DNA from: Gnetum montanum
Lineage: Eukaryota > Streptophyta > Gnetopsida > Gnetales > Gnetaceae
Direction: 5' to 3'
Assembly (NCBI GenBank): GCA_015680685.1
Contig: MNCI01020774.1
Coordinates: 1-64,000, forward strand
Length of the DNA: 64,000 bases
Part shown: one piece after another, positions 35,340 to 48,302 of the stretch
How positions within the stretch are numbered: the first letter of the stretch is position 1
Layout of the letters: each line of letters opens with the position of its first letter
Made by a program: the position numbers and the translations under genes
Notes under the pieces: generated by a model
What the model was told of the DNA's origin: nothing
Databases searched by the model: none
The model's input: only the letters and a program-made list of their open reading frames with translations

Positions 35340-38300
35340 TTGGGTAAGTTAGGGCATCAACAAAGGTTGTTTCTGGGTTGTTTTAACTAAAAAAGAAAGG
35401 ATTTTAATGCTTCCATGTTGGACCCCCCTTGTTTCCACATTGGCCAACATGAAAGGGGTGACCCTCAAAATGGATGAAACATATAAATAGTTTCCTAGGC
35501 TTTTTTTGGTTAGTTTTCAACTCTAATAACCTGCATGTCAATGTAGTTGACTGGGGAAGGGAATGTGCTAGTTTTAGCATTAGTTTCAACCATTGGAACC
35601 CCCTTTTAGATCTTTGAAACATCTTCCATCTTGGCTAGTGTGGACACCAAGGACAATGTATTGCATGGCACATAGAGGATCAAAGTTAGAGTTTTGGAGC
35701 CTTCCCAAGATAATGTAGGGTCAGATCTATCAAAATTGATCACTTTGAAGGTAAGAAAAGGCTAAAAGATAGGCTTTGAAGCTTCACCCCTATGTCCATG
35801 ATGGCCAGCATGGATGGAAGGGAGCTTAGTCTGGATAATCTAAATCTATGCTAAAATAGGGTCAAAAAGGATTGCATGGGCATTTGGGACCAAGATCCAG
35901 TAGTTATGCATCACCTAGTTGTGTTTTGAGGTCATTTTAGAGGGTTTTAAGCACTAAAGTAAGCTAGGATAGCTTCCCCTCATTTCCACACTGAGCATGA
36001 TGGCCTTAGTGTGGAAGAATAGGGGTGTTTTTCTTTGATTTTGGGATGATCCAGGAAAACATCAACTAGGTTTCTAGGCCTCTAGGGCTATAGGTCATGA
36101 TTTTCCAAGTTTTTGATTGATTTTAATCATGTTTAGAGGCTATTTGAGGTAATGTAAGGTTACACCCTCCTTCATCCATGCTAGGAAAGTTACTCCATTG
36201 TGGAAGATAGGAGTTGATGAGATTTAAGGACCAAAATGAGGTCCAACAAACATCAACTTGAGTCTATGAGATCTTAGGCTTCTCTGATGTAGGTTTTTAG
36301 TTTCTGAGAGTGTTAATCTATTACCAAAAGTGGAAAGGTAGCTCTTCCAAGCTAGTTCTATGCTTTCCAACATGGAAGAGGCCTTCCCTAGTGAGATGGA
36401 TCATAACTCTTAAATCTAGGGTAGTTTTAACCATAATTCATCATGCATTTCAACTTCCAGAGTTTTCAGGATTAAGGGCTGAAGTTTAATTTCAAAATTT
36501 GGTAGTTTTGAGTGTTTCTAAGTGGTTTTTGATGTTACCCACTTTCTTCCATGCTAGATCCATGCTAACCAACATGGATCCAATTAGGAAGATCCAAGGA
36601 GAATATTTTTTGACTATTTGTGATTAGTTTCATAGAGTTTGAGGGCTCTAGGAGGTGTAAACAGGGTCCTAGGATGCATACAAGGCTATCTAGTGTTAGT
36701 TTGAGGTGTTTATGGATCATTTATGAGTTGCCCCACAATTTGCATGTTGGATCCATGTTGGCTAGTGTGGAAGAGATGATCCCCAACATGGAAGAGCTAA
36801 GGAAGCATATTTTTGCTATTTTTTGTCAATTCTAATCATGCATGTGCATTTCTAGGGTTACCGATGTCAATTGTTGAAGTCAAAATCTAGTAATTTTGAG
36901 GGTTGTAAGATGGTTTTTGGGCTTAGCCCTCTCCATCCATGTTGAGGCTAAATTTCCTAGCATGGATAGGATCCTTCCCTACATGGAGAATCATAGGGGA
37001 ATAATTTTCAACTATTTTGGTTGACTTTTGGAAGCTAGAAGGGTTGGGTTGCTGCAAAAAGTTAATTTCTCTGCAAATTTCACAAGTTTTGGCTTCACCC
37101 CCTTTCATCCATGTTGGGAATAGGATGTCTATGTGGATAGGATCCTCCTTAGTGTGGAGAGTCATTGATAGGTTGATTCTCATTAGCTTCGAGAAGTCAA
37201 GTAGCTTCTGGAAGGGCTAACAAGGTTTTGATGCAAGTACAAGGTAATTTGGCATTATTTTGATATATCTAGAATCCCCCATGAATCTTTCTAGCTATAT
37301 CCATATTAGATCCATGATATCTAGCATGGATGAGATGTCCCTGAGTGTGGAACAACCAAAAATATTAGATCTATGCTCTTTTGATAGCAAATTGATCATG
37401 CATGTCATCCTCTAAGCTTGCTAGTGTCGACTATTAAGATTTGATGTCAAAATCCATCATTTTGGAGGTTCCTAGGTGCCTCATGCAATCATTTTCTCCT
37501 ATTTCCACACTGGTCATGGTGGCCCTAGCATGGATGGGAGGGAGATGATAGTTTGTACCATTTTGACCAATTTTGAAGTACTTGGAGGCTCTGTAAGGTT
37601 CTTGCAAAGTATAGAGGTCACTAGGTTGATTATTAGGCTATATTTGGTCATAAACTAGGTTCTATTGCATATTCCCTAGGCTTCCACACTAGCTCCATGC
37701 TAGGAAACATGGAGGAAGAGTTCACCAATGTGGTCAAGGAGTGTTAGGTTTAAAAATGGATACTAGGTGGTCAATTTTAGAAATTTTGGTCATCCCTACA
37801 TCCATATACACTAGACCCATGCTACCTAGAATGGAAGGGGCCTCCTTTGATGTGGATCCACCAAATCCAAAGGTTCCAAGTACTTTCAACTAGATTTGGT
37901 AAGGTTTTAGGGTTGTCGTAGGTTAGATTTGGACTAGATGGGCATTAGGGGTCAAGTATGGATGTTAACCTGCATGTTCCACACTAGGTAGAGTTTCCCT
38001 AACATGGAATCCACAAAATGTCAAGTTTTAACAAGATCTAGCCCCCTTTCAGAGACTAGGGTTGTATGGGGTAGGTCATAGCCAACAAAAATGGCAAGGG
38101 AGTTAGTTTTTTAGGGTTTTAAAATATGGGAGACATGAATCCAAGTTGGATCCATGCTCTCTAGCATGGATACATGGTGATTAATGCTTAAACATGATTT
38201 TGGATGTTCCAAGGGGTCAAAACCCCAACATTGATGGAGTTTCCAATCTTAGAACCCCAAGAATGAGGACATATGGTGGGGTCCATTTCCAAAAATTAAA

Positions 38301-38560
38301 AAATTAAAAAATTTCACTTATCTCCCACCATTCCTAGTGTGGAAAATACTTTTTCCCCTTTCACTTTAGTGCACTTTGAGTTTTGGTGCATAGAATTAGC
38401 AAAAGGGGCTTAGGAGTAGGCGTTTATGGTTGAATTACTAAGTGACAAGCACAAATTATCAGTCTTCTATCATAGCGCACTCCCTAGAGCTCTGGCAAAG
38501 ATTTATTTGTTGTAAATTCCATCCATCCCTAGTGTGGAACCACTAGATCTCTCCCCCAGC
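35340..38560 (+). repeat. Tandem array of ~190-bp units upstream of the opposite-strand gene
   Basis: About 16 to 17 degenerate units. Each holds an inverted pair of the type TCCATGYTRG...CTAGCATGGA, recurring near 35,415, 35,620, 35,780, 35,970, 36,170, 36,350, 36,545, 36,740, 36,930, 37,105, 37,300, 37,505, 37,680, 37,800, 37,975, 38,135, 38,320 and 38,520. The second Ogre copy has the same architecture at 61,720-63,430 with a different core. The array ends about 50-100 bp before the start of the opposite-strand gene. Confidence 0.8.
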
Positions 38561-38610
38561 TAGCGTAGATACTCCAATACTTTAGATTTTTTAGCTTCCT
38601 TAGCGTTGGT

Positions 38611-41600
38611 ATGGCAAGGATGAAGCAACGTGGAAGAAAGAGTAGGAATCCAAGGATTTAAAAGGTATATAAGGCTTCCAAGAACATGCCTAAACTTCCC
38701 AAGTCTATGTCAATCCAAGAATCATCCTCTTCGCATAGAAAGTAGGCCATTTCTAGCTATTTTTTTTCTAGTTTCTTAGCTATTTTCGTAGTTTTCCTAG
38801 CTACAATGGGGTAGTTTTTATCATATCTATGCTAAGGGAGTGGGTAGAATGAAATTTTGATGAACTCCCACCTCATATTTTGGCTACTTATACATAGATC
38901 TAAGGGTATTTTTCTTATTTGGATTTGGTAAATTTGATTTCAAAAATTAGGTTTGATGTTTTATGTGTTTTTTTCCATTAATTTGAGGATGGAGTCATTT
39001 TCGTTAAATCTCGGATTAAATATTTATCAAAATTAAATTTTGAAAAAATTCCATCCCCTATTTTGATGGTTTTTTATGTGGGTTTAAGATTTCATGGCTA
39101 TTTTTCTATTTATTTCATGACAAAATTAAATTAGGTTTTACAAAGTTTAAGTGTTTTTTGATGAAAAAAGAAAGCAAAGTTATGAATTTTTTATTAAGAA
39201 AATAGCTTAATATTGTTACAATCTAAGGTTATGGGATTTTATTATTATGTTTAATATTTCTATTGATTATCATATCATCAAATTTGGATTTTTAATAACA
39301 ATGTTATGGTTATTTTAGTTAGGTTTTGCAGTTGAAATTTTGTTCCATTTTTCATATTTTCATGCAAATTTATGAATTTTTTCCAAAGAAATGATAGGGG
39401 TTTTGGATATTTTTTGGTTTTTTATGAAGATCTTGGCTTACAATAGGTATAACCACTCCATTTGGATTTACAATGAATTTTTGATGAATCTTTCATTAAG
39501 CTTATGCAGAAAAGGCGTTTTGAAGTGATTGCTAGGTTGCTACTCAAATTTTTTGGGTTTTTTGCAAACATGGATATAAGTTCTTAGCTATGTTAGTTAT
39601 GGTTAAAAATTTCAAGATTTTAGGATTCTTTCCATGGTAGAATCACTAAAATCAAAGTTAAAATGAATTTTTTTATGAATGTCGTACTATGATCACACGA
39701 TTTAAGGCTTTTTCAACAATGGTTATTGCATGGTTTGCTATATTTTCTATCAATTTTTGTAAGAATTTTCAGAGTTTCTAATATGGTTGTGTAGTTCATG
39801 ATTTTTGTATCCCAACAATAGTGGAATCATCAAATTCAAAGCTATAGTTAATTTTTGATGAATTTTCCCTTATAGTCGTGCGTGTATAGGTTTTTCCTAG
39901 TTGTAATAATTTATCCCTTTGGACATGGGTAGCGTGGACATGCTTAGAAGTTTTTGTTGACAATGTCCCATGCTTTTGGGGATGTCTAAAGATAGTAACT
40001 ATGGTTCATGTTTTTTTTCATGAAAAATTAAAATATTTTACTATTTTTAGTAAGCTTTTTTCTATATATGTTTTCTAAGTTTTAAGGCTATTTTTATGTC
40101 AATATGGTTTTGGATTGAGACATGATTTTTGGCTATAATGCATAATGGCTACAAGGGCTGTAATGATGTTTTTGTTGAACTCTTGAACAAATTTGAAAAA
40201 ACACCTTAGATTTTTTTATAGGGGCTAATTTCACCCCTAACTATGATGCTTTGCAAATTTGTCAACAAATCCTAAGGGGTTGTGATATTTTTGTTTTCCC
40301 ATGTTGGGCCTTATTGAAACCCATCCTAATCATCGTTGAGTTACTGGGCATCCTATGTTGCATTAGCAACCTTAGAGCAAACACCCCTTTACCTAATATG
40401 ACCTTAGAGAAGGGCTCTATATGGTTCCAACCTAGGGCAAGGTAATTCCTTACCTACATCCTATAGAACTTTAGTGTGATGCTATGGTCACACTTGTTTG
40501 CTAATGTGGCTAGGGTCATAGTGGAGACATTTATGCCTTGGGCATCAAGTCTAATCACTAGGTTCATAACTAACAATATGTTGCCTTTGGCAGTAGGGGA
40601 GGCAAAAAACCTCATCAGCACATAATATCTTGCAGAGATATAGACTATGCTAGAGTACCGTCAGTATACTGCTAACAATACTTTGATGATGGTGTAGAGA
40701 GTCCACACACTATTTCAAAACCCACCTAGCACCATATACTGTCTATAGGGATAAGCATGGCTGTTATAGTGTTTTTATATTTTTGGCTTTGTTGGTTAAG
40801 TTACCTTTTCTAACTTGTCAATTTTATGAACTTTTTGCAAGTATAGGATCAGTGATCAAGGCTTGATCACTAACGATCAAAACTTGGCGGTGGCTCAAAC
40901 TGATTTAGATGTATTTACCAGGGGCCCCAAGATCAGAACTATTTTGTATGAACAATTAAGAGGGGACTTTGATAAATACACCAAATATTTCAACCTTATC
41001 TACAAGAATTATGTGGTCAACAAGATGGTACACAATTGGTGGGTGGACTCTAATAGCACCAAGGATCAGACCTTTGCAACTGAGACCTCTACAAAAATCA
41101 CATTGAGCAAGAAGAAGGAAGGTAAACACAAGAGTTTTAATGCCTAATTCTTTATGGTTACTAAGGCTTTAAGTGTTCTATTATTTTAACTAGTTGTTAG
41201 ATGTGCCTATGCTAATGCTAAACATTTGTTGTTATCTTGCAAGACCTTCCACCATTGCCAACATCACCTTATCAGTTTCAAGATGTCATGAGGATATCCT
41301 CATCTTGAAATTTAGTGAGGTGATACTAGCATAGGAGTGGTTGATGGGATGAATGCCTAGGTACATTCAAGCAAACATTGAGCACATGGGTTTGCTTAAT
41401 GTGTTCAAGGAACCTATCACTTTCATCCTCATTGCAAAGATGTTAAACATCATCAATTCCTTTGATGAAGAAGTCAATAATTTCAGCACTACAATTTGAG
41501 GTGTGCCAATTACCATACATATCAATGAGGGAACCTTTTGTAACTTGTTTGGTGTTCTTGCTAATGGGGAAAATGTTTCCACTAGAATAGTAAAGGAAGT

Positions 41601-43080
41601 AGGCCATCACGAGGAAGTTTTGGAGTGGTCTGGTGCTAGCAAGGGCCACTTCGAGCTTTCTATGGATCGCTTCATGAAACTCAAAGCAAAGGCATCTTAT
41701 CCTTTATTCAAATCTCACATGTTTCCTAAACTACTATCACAAAAGAAGGTAATCAGCATTGCCCAAGGGTGGACCTTTAAGAAGGTCTTGATGGAGGGTA
41801 TCAGGTTTAATTGGGTTCCTTCCTTGGCTAATGGGCTTTAGTAGAAGATTCTTAAACTTTGTGATGATACCTCTATCATAATTCACATGCATTTTTCATT
41901 CCTTGTAGGTTCTTTGAAGAGGTTCGTAAAGCTCCTATTGATGTGGAGGAATAGATGATTGGTGGTCCAAGACTTGGACCAACTTTCTAGGCATTAGATA
42001 AAGCATATTTATGCAACCATGAAAGCCTAGAATCAACCAAATTAGATGGATGATCCATTTTCTGTTACCACCAAGGATCTTGATGGTAGGCAATGTGAAT
42101 CCCTTTATAGCATAGTGAAGGAGCCCTTGATAGTTTCAACAAACATCCTGCTGGCTCGATGGTTGTGTATTGAGGCAACAGAGGCAACTAGGGCCAAGCT
42201 TAAGAGTCTTTCAAAGGAAGCACCACCAATGTCAAAGAAACCCACCCAAAAGAAGCTTAATTTTAAGCTTAAAATGTTACATCAAGTATTCATAGGTAAG
42301 TTTTATCTATGTTTGGCTATTCTATGTTTTAAGACTTATGGCTATGTTACAGTTTCATGTACTAATTAGTTTTTTATATGTTATGGTTGTAGATAATTGT
42401 TAAGGCATAGTAACCCAAGTTACTATAGAGGAGGAAGTGTAGAGGCATGCAGTAGCTACAATGGAGGAAGAACAAAGACATGCAGAGGAGGCACTCTTAT
42501 TGCAACATGAGGCTGAAGGATTAGCCAATGTAGGTATAGATGATCTAAACACCTTGTTTGGTGAGGTGGTGCCAGGTGCATCTTCCATCATCATCTTATA
42601 GGAGGAGGAGGGGCCAAGTATGCACATGTCTTAATGCTTCTTGTTATATCCTATAGTTTTATGTTTTATTTTCATTCTAACCATTCAATGATTGTTATGC
42701 TTGTAGTAGTTCTTGAGCCATCAACAAAGGCCCCTACCACTATGCTTCATGTGAAACCATGGGTGAAGGTCCCAAACAAGATGGAGTTAATGAGTAGGAT
42801 GGCCAAGTACATCATTGACTGATTGCAACAAGTTGCACCTAAGATAGGTAAGAACTCTATTTCCTATGCCTTAGTCATTTTTCTATGTTATAGGTTGTGT
42901 TTATGTAATGGCTATCTTAGATTGTAAACTATGTTTATGGTTGTATTTCATGATTATGTGTGTTTCTTGCAATGTCATTTGTAGAGTGGGAACCCAACTG
43001 AGACATGGAGTTTGACTCCTTGCTAAAGCTTCCCTCTAATGTACATAGCCATTTACACATCACTTGTGCAAATTTCTTTT
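38611..43080 (+). pseudogene. Multi-exon opposite-strand gene inside the Ogre (aORF-like), function unknown
   Basis: A gene on the strand opposite to gag-pol. Coherent coding blocks on +: 38,611-38,760 (ATG 38,611 or 38,620; MKQRGRKSRNP, LPKSMS); 40,230-40,740 (NYDALQICQQILRGCDIF; FANVARVIVETFMPW); 40,850-41,147 (TRGPKIRTILYEQLRGDF); 41,340-41,870 (IHINEGTFCNLFGVLANGE); 42,040-42,296; 42,393-42,620, a Glu-rich probable coiled coil (MEEEQRHAEEALLLQHEAEG); 42,708-42,846 (KVPNKMELMSRMAKYI); 42,985-43,080. Plausible splice sites: GTAAG after 42,295, TTGTAG at 42,387-42,392, CTTGTAG near 42,707, GTAAG at 42,848 and TTTGTAG near 42,984. Stops are mainly TAG or TGA at plausible Gln or Trp. No domain was recognised with confidence; a distant link to 'putative plant transposon proteins' or to antisense ORFs reported in Tat elements is possible. 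Exon limits are approximate. Confidence 0.65.
38761..40229 (+). other. T-rich stretch, probable first intron of the opposite-strand gene
   Basis: 1.5 kb, T-rich on the + strand, without coding potential on either strand. It lies between the first and second coding blocks, and its base composition fits a plant intron. Confidence 0.45.
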
Positions 43081-43279
43081 AATCTTGGAAAGGTTAAGAA
43101 ATGTGTAAGGCCTATTCTGCACAAGTTTGTATTTGCCATCCCCTTTACTGATAATGTTGAAAGGGAGTTCATCCCATAATGTGTCTCATTGCCCATTGTT
43201 GTCACTTTTGGCTTTCTCTACTCTCTCAAGCTACTAGACTTCGTGGCCAAGAATTTCCTCTTGAAACTCCACTTCAGAT

Positions 43280-43720
43280 CCCTACTCTATATCTACATTA
43301 TTAATAGCTAGTGGAACTACCTTATCATCATGAATGATTATTTCACCTTCCTCATAAGGAAGGTGAATCTCTTGGTGGATCGGTAAAGACATAGCTTGTA
43401 ACTAAGCCAACCAAGGTCTTCCCAAAATAAGGTTATACCCTGGCTTTTCCTCCATCACTAAGAAATTGATGATTATAGGGAATTGCTCTCCTACCACAAA
43501 GTCCAAAGAGATAGACCACTTGACAACAACCCTTGATCCATTGAAGGACTTGAGAGCTACAGTTGTTGTATGTTGTATCTACTCTATCAAGCCTAGGTTC
43601 TCAACAATGATGCATGGGACAATGTTAGTTGCAACAACATCATCAACATGCACTTGATGCACTTTGTACTATCCTATGCATATGGTTATGAAAAGGGGAG
43701 CCTTGATCACTTTGCCATTT
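43280..43720 (-). pseudogene. Ogre protease
   Basis: On the minus strand VHVDDVVATNIVP sits where a DxGS.AN-type active site is expected; the glycine is lost. It is followed by VALKSFNGSRVVVKW, FPIIINFLVMEE and the family signature YNLILGRPWLA. Downstream the frame continues for about 100 codons (HDDKVVPLAINNV) and ends near 43,080-43,200, where the coding blocks of the opposite-strand gene begin. Proteases of this class mature Gag and Pol. Confidence 0.8.
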
Positions 43721-43799
43721 CAGGGGTAATCTTGATCTCACTATCACTAAACATCAACAATATTAACTTATTTTCCCTTGGTGAAGAAGAAAGCATCAT

Positions 43800-46530
43800 T
43801 GCATGGATGGATTCCTCATTAAAGGGGATGTTCTTGCTAACAGGGATAGAAGTCAACATTTTGACAAGTTCTTCACAATGTATAGTGGAAATCATGATCA
43901 AGTCATATATGCTCAAGGTTGTATTTTCCTATTTAAGGGAATATTTAACTTGCTCCATCACATTAAGGAAGCTTTTGTCATTGGTCATGGGCTTGTCACC
44001 CTAGTTGTGCTTTACTTCCTCCATGCATTCCAACATGTGAACTTTAGCCTTAGGTTGTTGTTGTTGGGGTGTCTCCTCTTTCTTCTACTTTTGGGTTCTG
44101 GGGTCCTTCCATGGTTTGTTAGTTGAGGTGGGATAGGTAGAGGAGGCCATGGGTATAGATGATATGGGAGTGGTCTTTGATGGACCTACATCCTTCTATG
44201 CCTTGGTTTGCTTGTCACCCTTGTTATTAAGCTTTTGCTAATGCTTCTTCCTCTACTTGGTTGAGGCTTTTTGGTTTTCATTTAGTGGTTGTAAGGAAGA
44301 GGTTGTTGTGTGGTTATGGTGGTTGGTTAGGTTGTGGTTGGCTAGGATATCTAGATGACAAAGGGCTTCCTTGGAGGAACTCATGATGGTACTCTCACAA
44401 GAAAAGGGGGTCTTGAGCTGGTGGAAGCTAAAGATTCCCTTTCATCATAAGGGAATACTTGGATCATGAATAGTTCCATCACTACTCTCCAATTGTCATC
44501 GATGTTGAACACCAATATGACACAGGGATTGTTATTAGCATTCAATGGGTCCTTATATCCCTGCATCAACTGATTCTATGGTTAGACTAGGTTGGAGGCA
44601 TCTAAGACCAACTGTCCCTTATCTATCATTTTTTGTAGGTCACCCTTTAGCGTGTGGTAGAAGTCTGTGTCATGACCAAATATTTGGTGATAATGGCAAA
44701 AGAGGTCAAGCTTAAAGTACCTAGGTAGTTTAGGATCATCCTTTGTCTCTTGAGTGAGATCTTTGGCTATTTTTCATAGCCACTCATGCTTCTTTTGAGT
44801 GGCTTCAGTCATTTTCTTATATTATATATGTCCACTCTGCAACAGTTGATCCAATAATTTGCATGGCTTTAAAGGTAAATTAGAGTACTTTATCCTATCC
44901 TTCCACTCAAAGTTTGGTCTAGGAATTGTAGATGTAATGGTCCCAAAGGTTGATGGTTGGTTATCTTGATTAATAGCAAGGGCTTAGGGTGGGTTGGCTT
45001 TTGGACCCTAGTTAGTAGTTTTGGACTCTTCAGTTATGGTGGCTATGGCTACACTATTTTGCTTGACTCTCTCTTTCTCCCTACTCATGTGTTGGATTTT
45101 ATATTCCACGTAAGAAAGGTCATGTCTGGCTTCTATGGCATCCTCTATGTTTTTGGTTTAAGGTAATGCTCGACTAAGTGACTGCAAGTCAAGGTAATAT
45201 AGCTTGGACTTGATAAATTCATTAACTATCCCCTTGAATATAGCCAAAAGTTGGGTTTTGGCTATAGGCTCTAATATCTCATTAAGTAAATTATTCCATC
45301 ATTGGATGAACCTTTGCACTAGTTTGACAAGTCCCTACTTGACCTTCATCAATTGGTCAAGTGTAGTATCGGGCTTCAAGTTATACTTGAAGTAGTTAAC
45401 AAACTACACTATCAAGTCTTCAAGAGAGGATATAGATCCTCTTGGTAAGGCATGATACCAATCAAGTGCTTTCCCTATCAAAGATATAGGGAAGATCCTC
45501 ATTACAGTTTGTGGTCATGGTTGTAATAGCAAGAACTCAAAGCAAAAGGTAATGAGGTAAGAATTAGGATTACCTTCTTCATTGTACTTGCCAAATTGAG
45601 GGATGGGAAAACCAAGAGGAAGCATCAAGGGTGAGACCATATAACTAATGGGATCATCCTAGTAAAAGTCCATAATCTTGATCCCTTGAGATGTGGAGGC
45701 TTTAAGCCTCATCAATTTCTCTATTAGGTCTTAGATCATTTGAAAGACCTAATCCAGGCTCTGTGATGTCCTTGTTAGCTACAAGGTTTGCACAAATTGT
45801 TGTGGCATTTTTTGGAAGGCCTATGGTCTCACTATTGGTTGTTACATGAAGGGGAGAGATTGTGTTATTGTTGTAGTTGGTGGATCAAACAAGGAGAAAG
45901 ATGTTTGTATTGATCTTTGGGACACAAAAAAAGCAAAGGAGGTATGTGATCCTTAGGTTGCTTGGGGTCCCATGTTGGGATTCACTTGGTTGGTCAATGA
46001 GTTTGTGGTGCTAAAAATCACCACTAATGGTTGCACAAACTGGGGCTTTGTGGTGAAAGACATGGAGAGGTTATAGGTTGTTGGTTGTGGCACCAATTGT
46101 GTTTGATGCGCAACTATGACTAGTATGTGCCTAAACATGGTCAAGTAAGAAGGGGAAAAAGGTGGTGGGACATGATCTATGGAAGAGATGAAAGGGGTGG
46201 AGGTAGGCCCTATTTTCCTAGGAGTGGCTTGTTAGAAAAGTGCACCCAAGATGTTTTTGCACTCAAATTCTACCCTAAATTTGTCTTCCTCCTTTGGCTA
46301 CCCATCGAAGGTATACTTTCAATTCCCTTCTTTGATGTCAATCAAGTGAGTTGGTATGTTGGCATGAATGTTGGAGAGAGGTATTTGGTCATATGGGGAG
46401 GGAATATACTCCTTCCCATTACGATGTATGAGCTCAAATTTTCTCTTGGCTTCTACTTTCATTCATGGAATTAGCATGCCAACCTAAATCTTACCACAAA
46501 TGAAGTTGTAGTATTCTTCATTGATTACTG
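43800..46530 (-). pseudogene. gag: Ogre gag
   Basis: On the minus strand the N-terminal part lies near 46,450-46,100 (KRKFELIHRNGKEYIPSPYD; EEDKFRVEFECKNILG), with a Ser/Thr/Pro/Gln-rich linker at 46,140-45,770. The capsid core at 45,720-45,180 reads FPIPQFGKYNEEGNPNSYL, then IGKALDWYHALPRGSISS, then a Gln/Lys-rich helix part (DQLMKVK, VQRFIQ), the pattern of Tat-lineage Gag. Downstream, near 44,720-44,600, there is a FHQIFGHDTDFYHTL-type stretch. Stops are again mostly TAG. No separate ORF1 upstream of gag could be delimited. Confidence 0.8.
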
Positions 46531-47402
46531 AGAACTTAGAACTCTACCTCCTAAGTCTTAGAGACTATTTACATTTGACTAACGTGAGGTCCTTAGGGTC
46601 ATATATCCTCATAGATTGATGGCTTAGACCCATTGTCGATAAAATCAAAGGGCAACTTGGTCAATTATTTGAAAGACATGGTTATGATGCTAAAAAAGGC
46701 TTGGGACAAGTTATAAAGATGAAAAAAAGAGTAAATTCCAACAATTTGAATTTTAAAATGGCTAAAAGAAGCAAAAATGGCTAAAAACATGCTACTTACT
46801 ATAAATAGTAAGTGGGGGTTAAGGAAGGTACATCCCTTTGCCAAAAATGGAAAGATGAAAATAAGGTTCCAAACGTTACCCACGTTGAGCTTCCTAGCTA
46901 CACCTATGCTAGGTGCAATAGGGGAAAAGGAAGGGGGAGAGATGAGGGAGATCTCACACCTTCCTTACCAACATTGATGAAAGGAGATGTTGAAAACCAA
47001 AGTGGAAAGTTGATGTTTTTCACCAAAAAATGATTTTGATAGGCTATGAATTTTCTTAACTAGGAAGGGAAATGAGGGTTTGGTTTACTTCTAGAAGTTT
47101 GATGGTTTTGGAAGGGCTAAAAATACCAACACTAAAAATTAATGGAATTTTGGCAACCAAGGGAGGGAAGAAAATGCACCAAAAGATCAATGCTAGCTTT
47201 GGAAATTCATAGAAACTATTGTAAAAATTTCAAAATCCAAACACCTACCACTCCCACATTGGGTTTTGGGAGTAGAGGGGGATGGATTATAACATTGATT
47301 ATAATACAGATTCAAAGGTTTTGACTTCAAAATGGAGATTACAATTTCAAGATCAATGTTTGATATGAAAAAGCAAATTTTCATAGAGAAATCAGGTAGA
47401 GG
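46531..47402 (-). other. Ogre 5' untranslated leader
   Basis: Between the PBS and gag. Short open stretches occur on both strands but no recognisable motif. Ogre elements from other plants can carry an extra ORF1 here; none is clear in this copy. Confidence 0.45.
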
Positions 47403-47419
47403 CCCTCCTTCTAGTGCTA
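47403..47419 (-). other. Probable Ogre primer-binding site
   Basis: On the minus strand TAGCACTAGAAGGAGGG begins six bases after the LTR end. Two G-to-A changes would account for the difference from a TGGCGC-type PBS start. The tRNA was not assigned. Confidence 0.5.
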
Positions 47420-47425
47420 GAAAAC

Positions 47426-48302
47426 TCTTGCAACCAAAAAATTCAATCACTAGAAAATTGAAATTCCTTGTGCAACAACTTTAATCCTAAATTTCTAAGG
47501 CCTCCAAAAAAAGGGATTCAAGGTACCTTGGATGGTCTAGCAAATCACTTGGGGACTTACAGAATGTAAAACGAATAATACCAAAATAAGAATCTAGATC
47601 TAAAATTAGAAAGCAAATGCAAAATTGCACATAAAACTAAAATCTTAAAACTTTATTAAAAATAAAGAATGAGTTCAAGGGATGTGTACAAATTTTGCTT
47701 ATGAAAGAGCAAAGGGGATTCACTTGGACAAGGATTCAAAGTCCATTGAAACTGATCTAGTCCACTTCACATGCTAGATGCTCAACCACTCTCGATGCTA
47801 GTGAACCTCCTCTATTATTTCTCTAGATCCGCAATGTTGGCTACTACTAGGGGGTTGAGAAGTGTGAGGATTTGGAATACCAAAATGTTCTATGCTAGGA
47901 GTTGAGGATCCTAGGAGTGTAGCATAGAAGCCCAAAGCTCACAAATCCAAAGGGGATAAAAGGGGATCACAAGGCTACCATGGTTCCATGCTAAGGAGGG
48001 TTTTTCTAGTGTAGAAAAGTGTATTCCCCCATAAAACCCATAAAATTGCCATTTTTGGCATTCCAAAAAGTATTTTTGACTTCCCAAGCTCAAATATAGA
48101 TAGTACATAGCTTTTTCCACTTGGGGGATGAGGCTTTGCCCACTTATGAGGCATTTTTCAGCCCCAAAAGTATGAAATATGTGAGATTACCCCTTATGGA
48201 TTACAATCTTTGCATTTACAATCAAGTTTTGCCTCAGGTTTCATGGGTTGAAGGCTACATGATGAAATATGGTCATAACATGTAAATTTTGGTGGTGTTT
48301 CA
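47426..48302 (-). repeat. Ogre 5' LTR (right on + strand), internally deleted
   Basis: 877 bp. Its ends match the left LTR (22,504-24,045), but about 665 bp are missing between positions corresponding to 23,075 and 23,735, at a GAGGG/TCTAGTGTAG junction near 47,998-48,012. Confidence 0.88.

Larger units (their letters stand above)
22504..48302 (-). mobile_element. Giant Ogre/Tat-like element, minus strand, nested in element B
   Basis: 25.8 kb including a 5.8-kb insertion. On the + strand the LTRs begin TGTTGTAAC/TCTTGCAAC and end GTGTTTCA. On its own strand the order is 5' LTR (47,426-48,302), PBS, gag, protease, an 8.6-kb stretch with an opposite-strand gene and tandem repeats, RT, RNase H, a second (archaeal-like) RNase H, integrase, a long 3' UTR and 3' LTR. 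The second RNase H, RT sequence, lack of a chromodomain and size are hallmarks of the Tat/Ogre branch. A perfect 5-bp TSD brackets it. Pol has few stops, so it is younger than its host element. Confidence 0.92.

Noticed and set aside
46127-46474. 115-codon + strand ORF as a gene
   Set aside because: It is the shadow of the minus-strand gag frame, which carries recognisable Gag motifs over the same bases.
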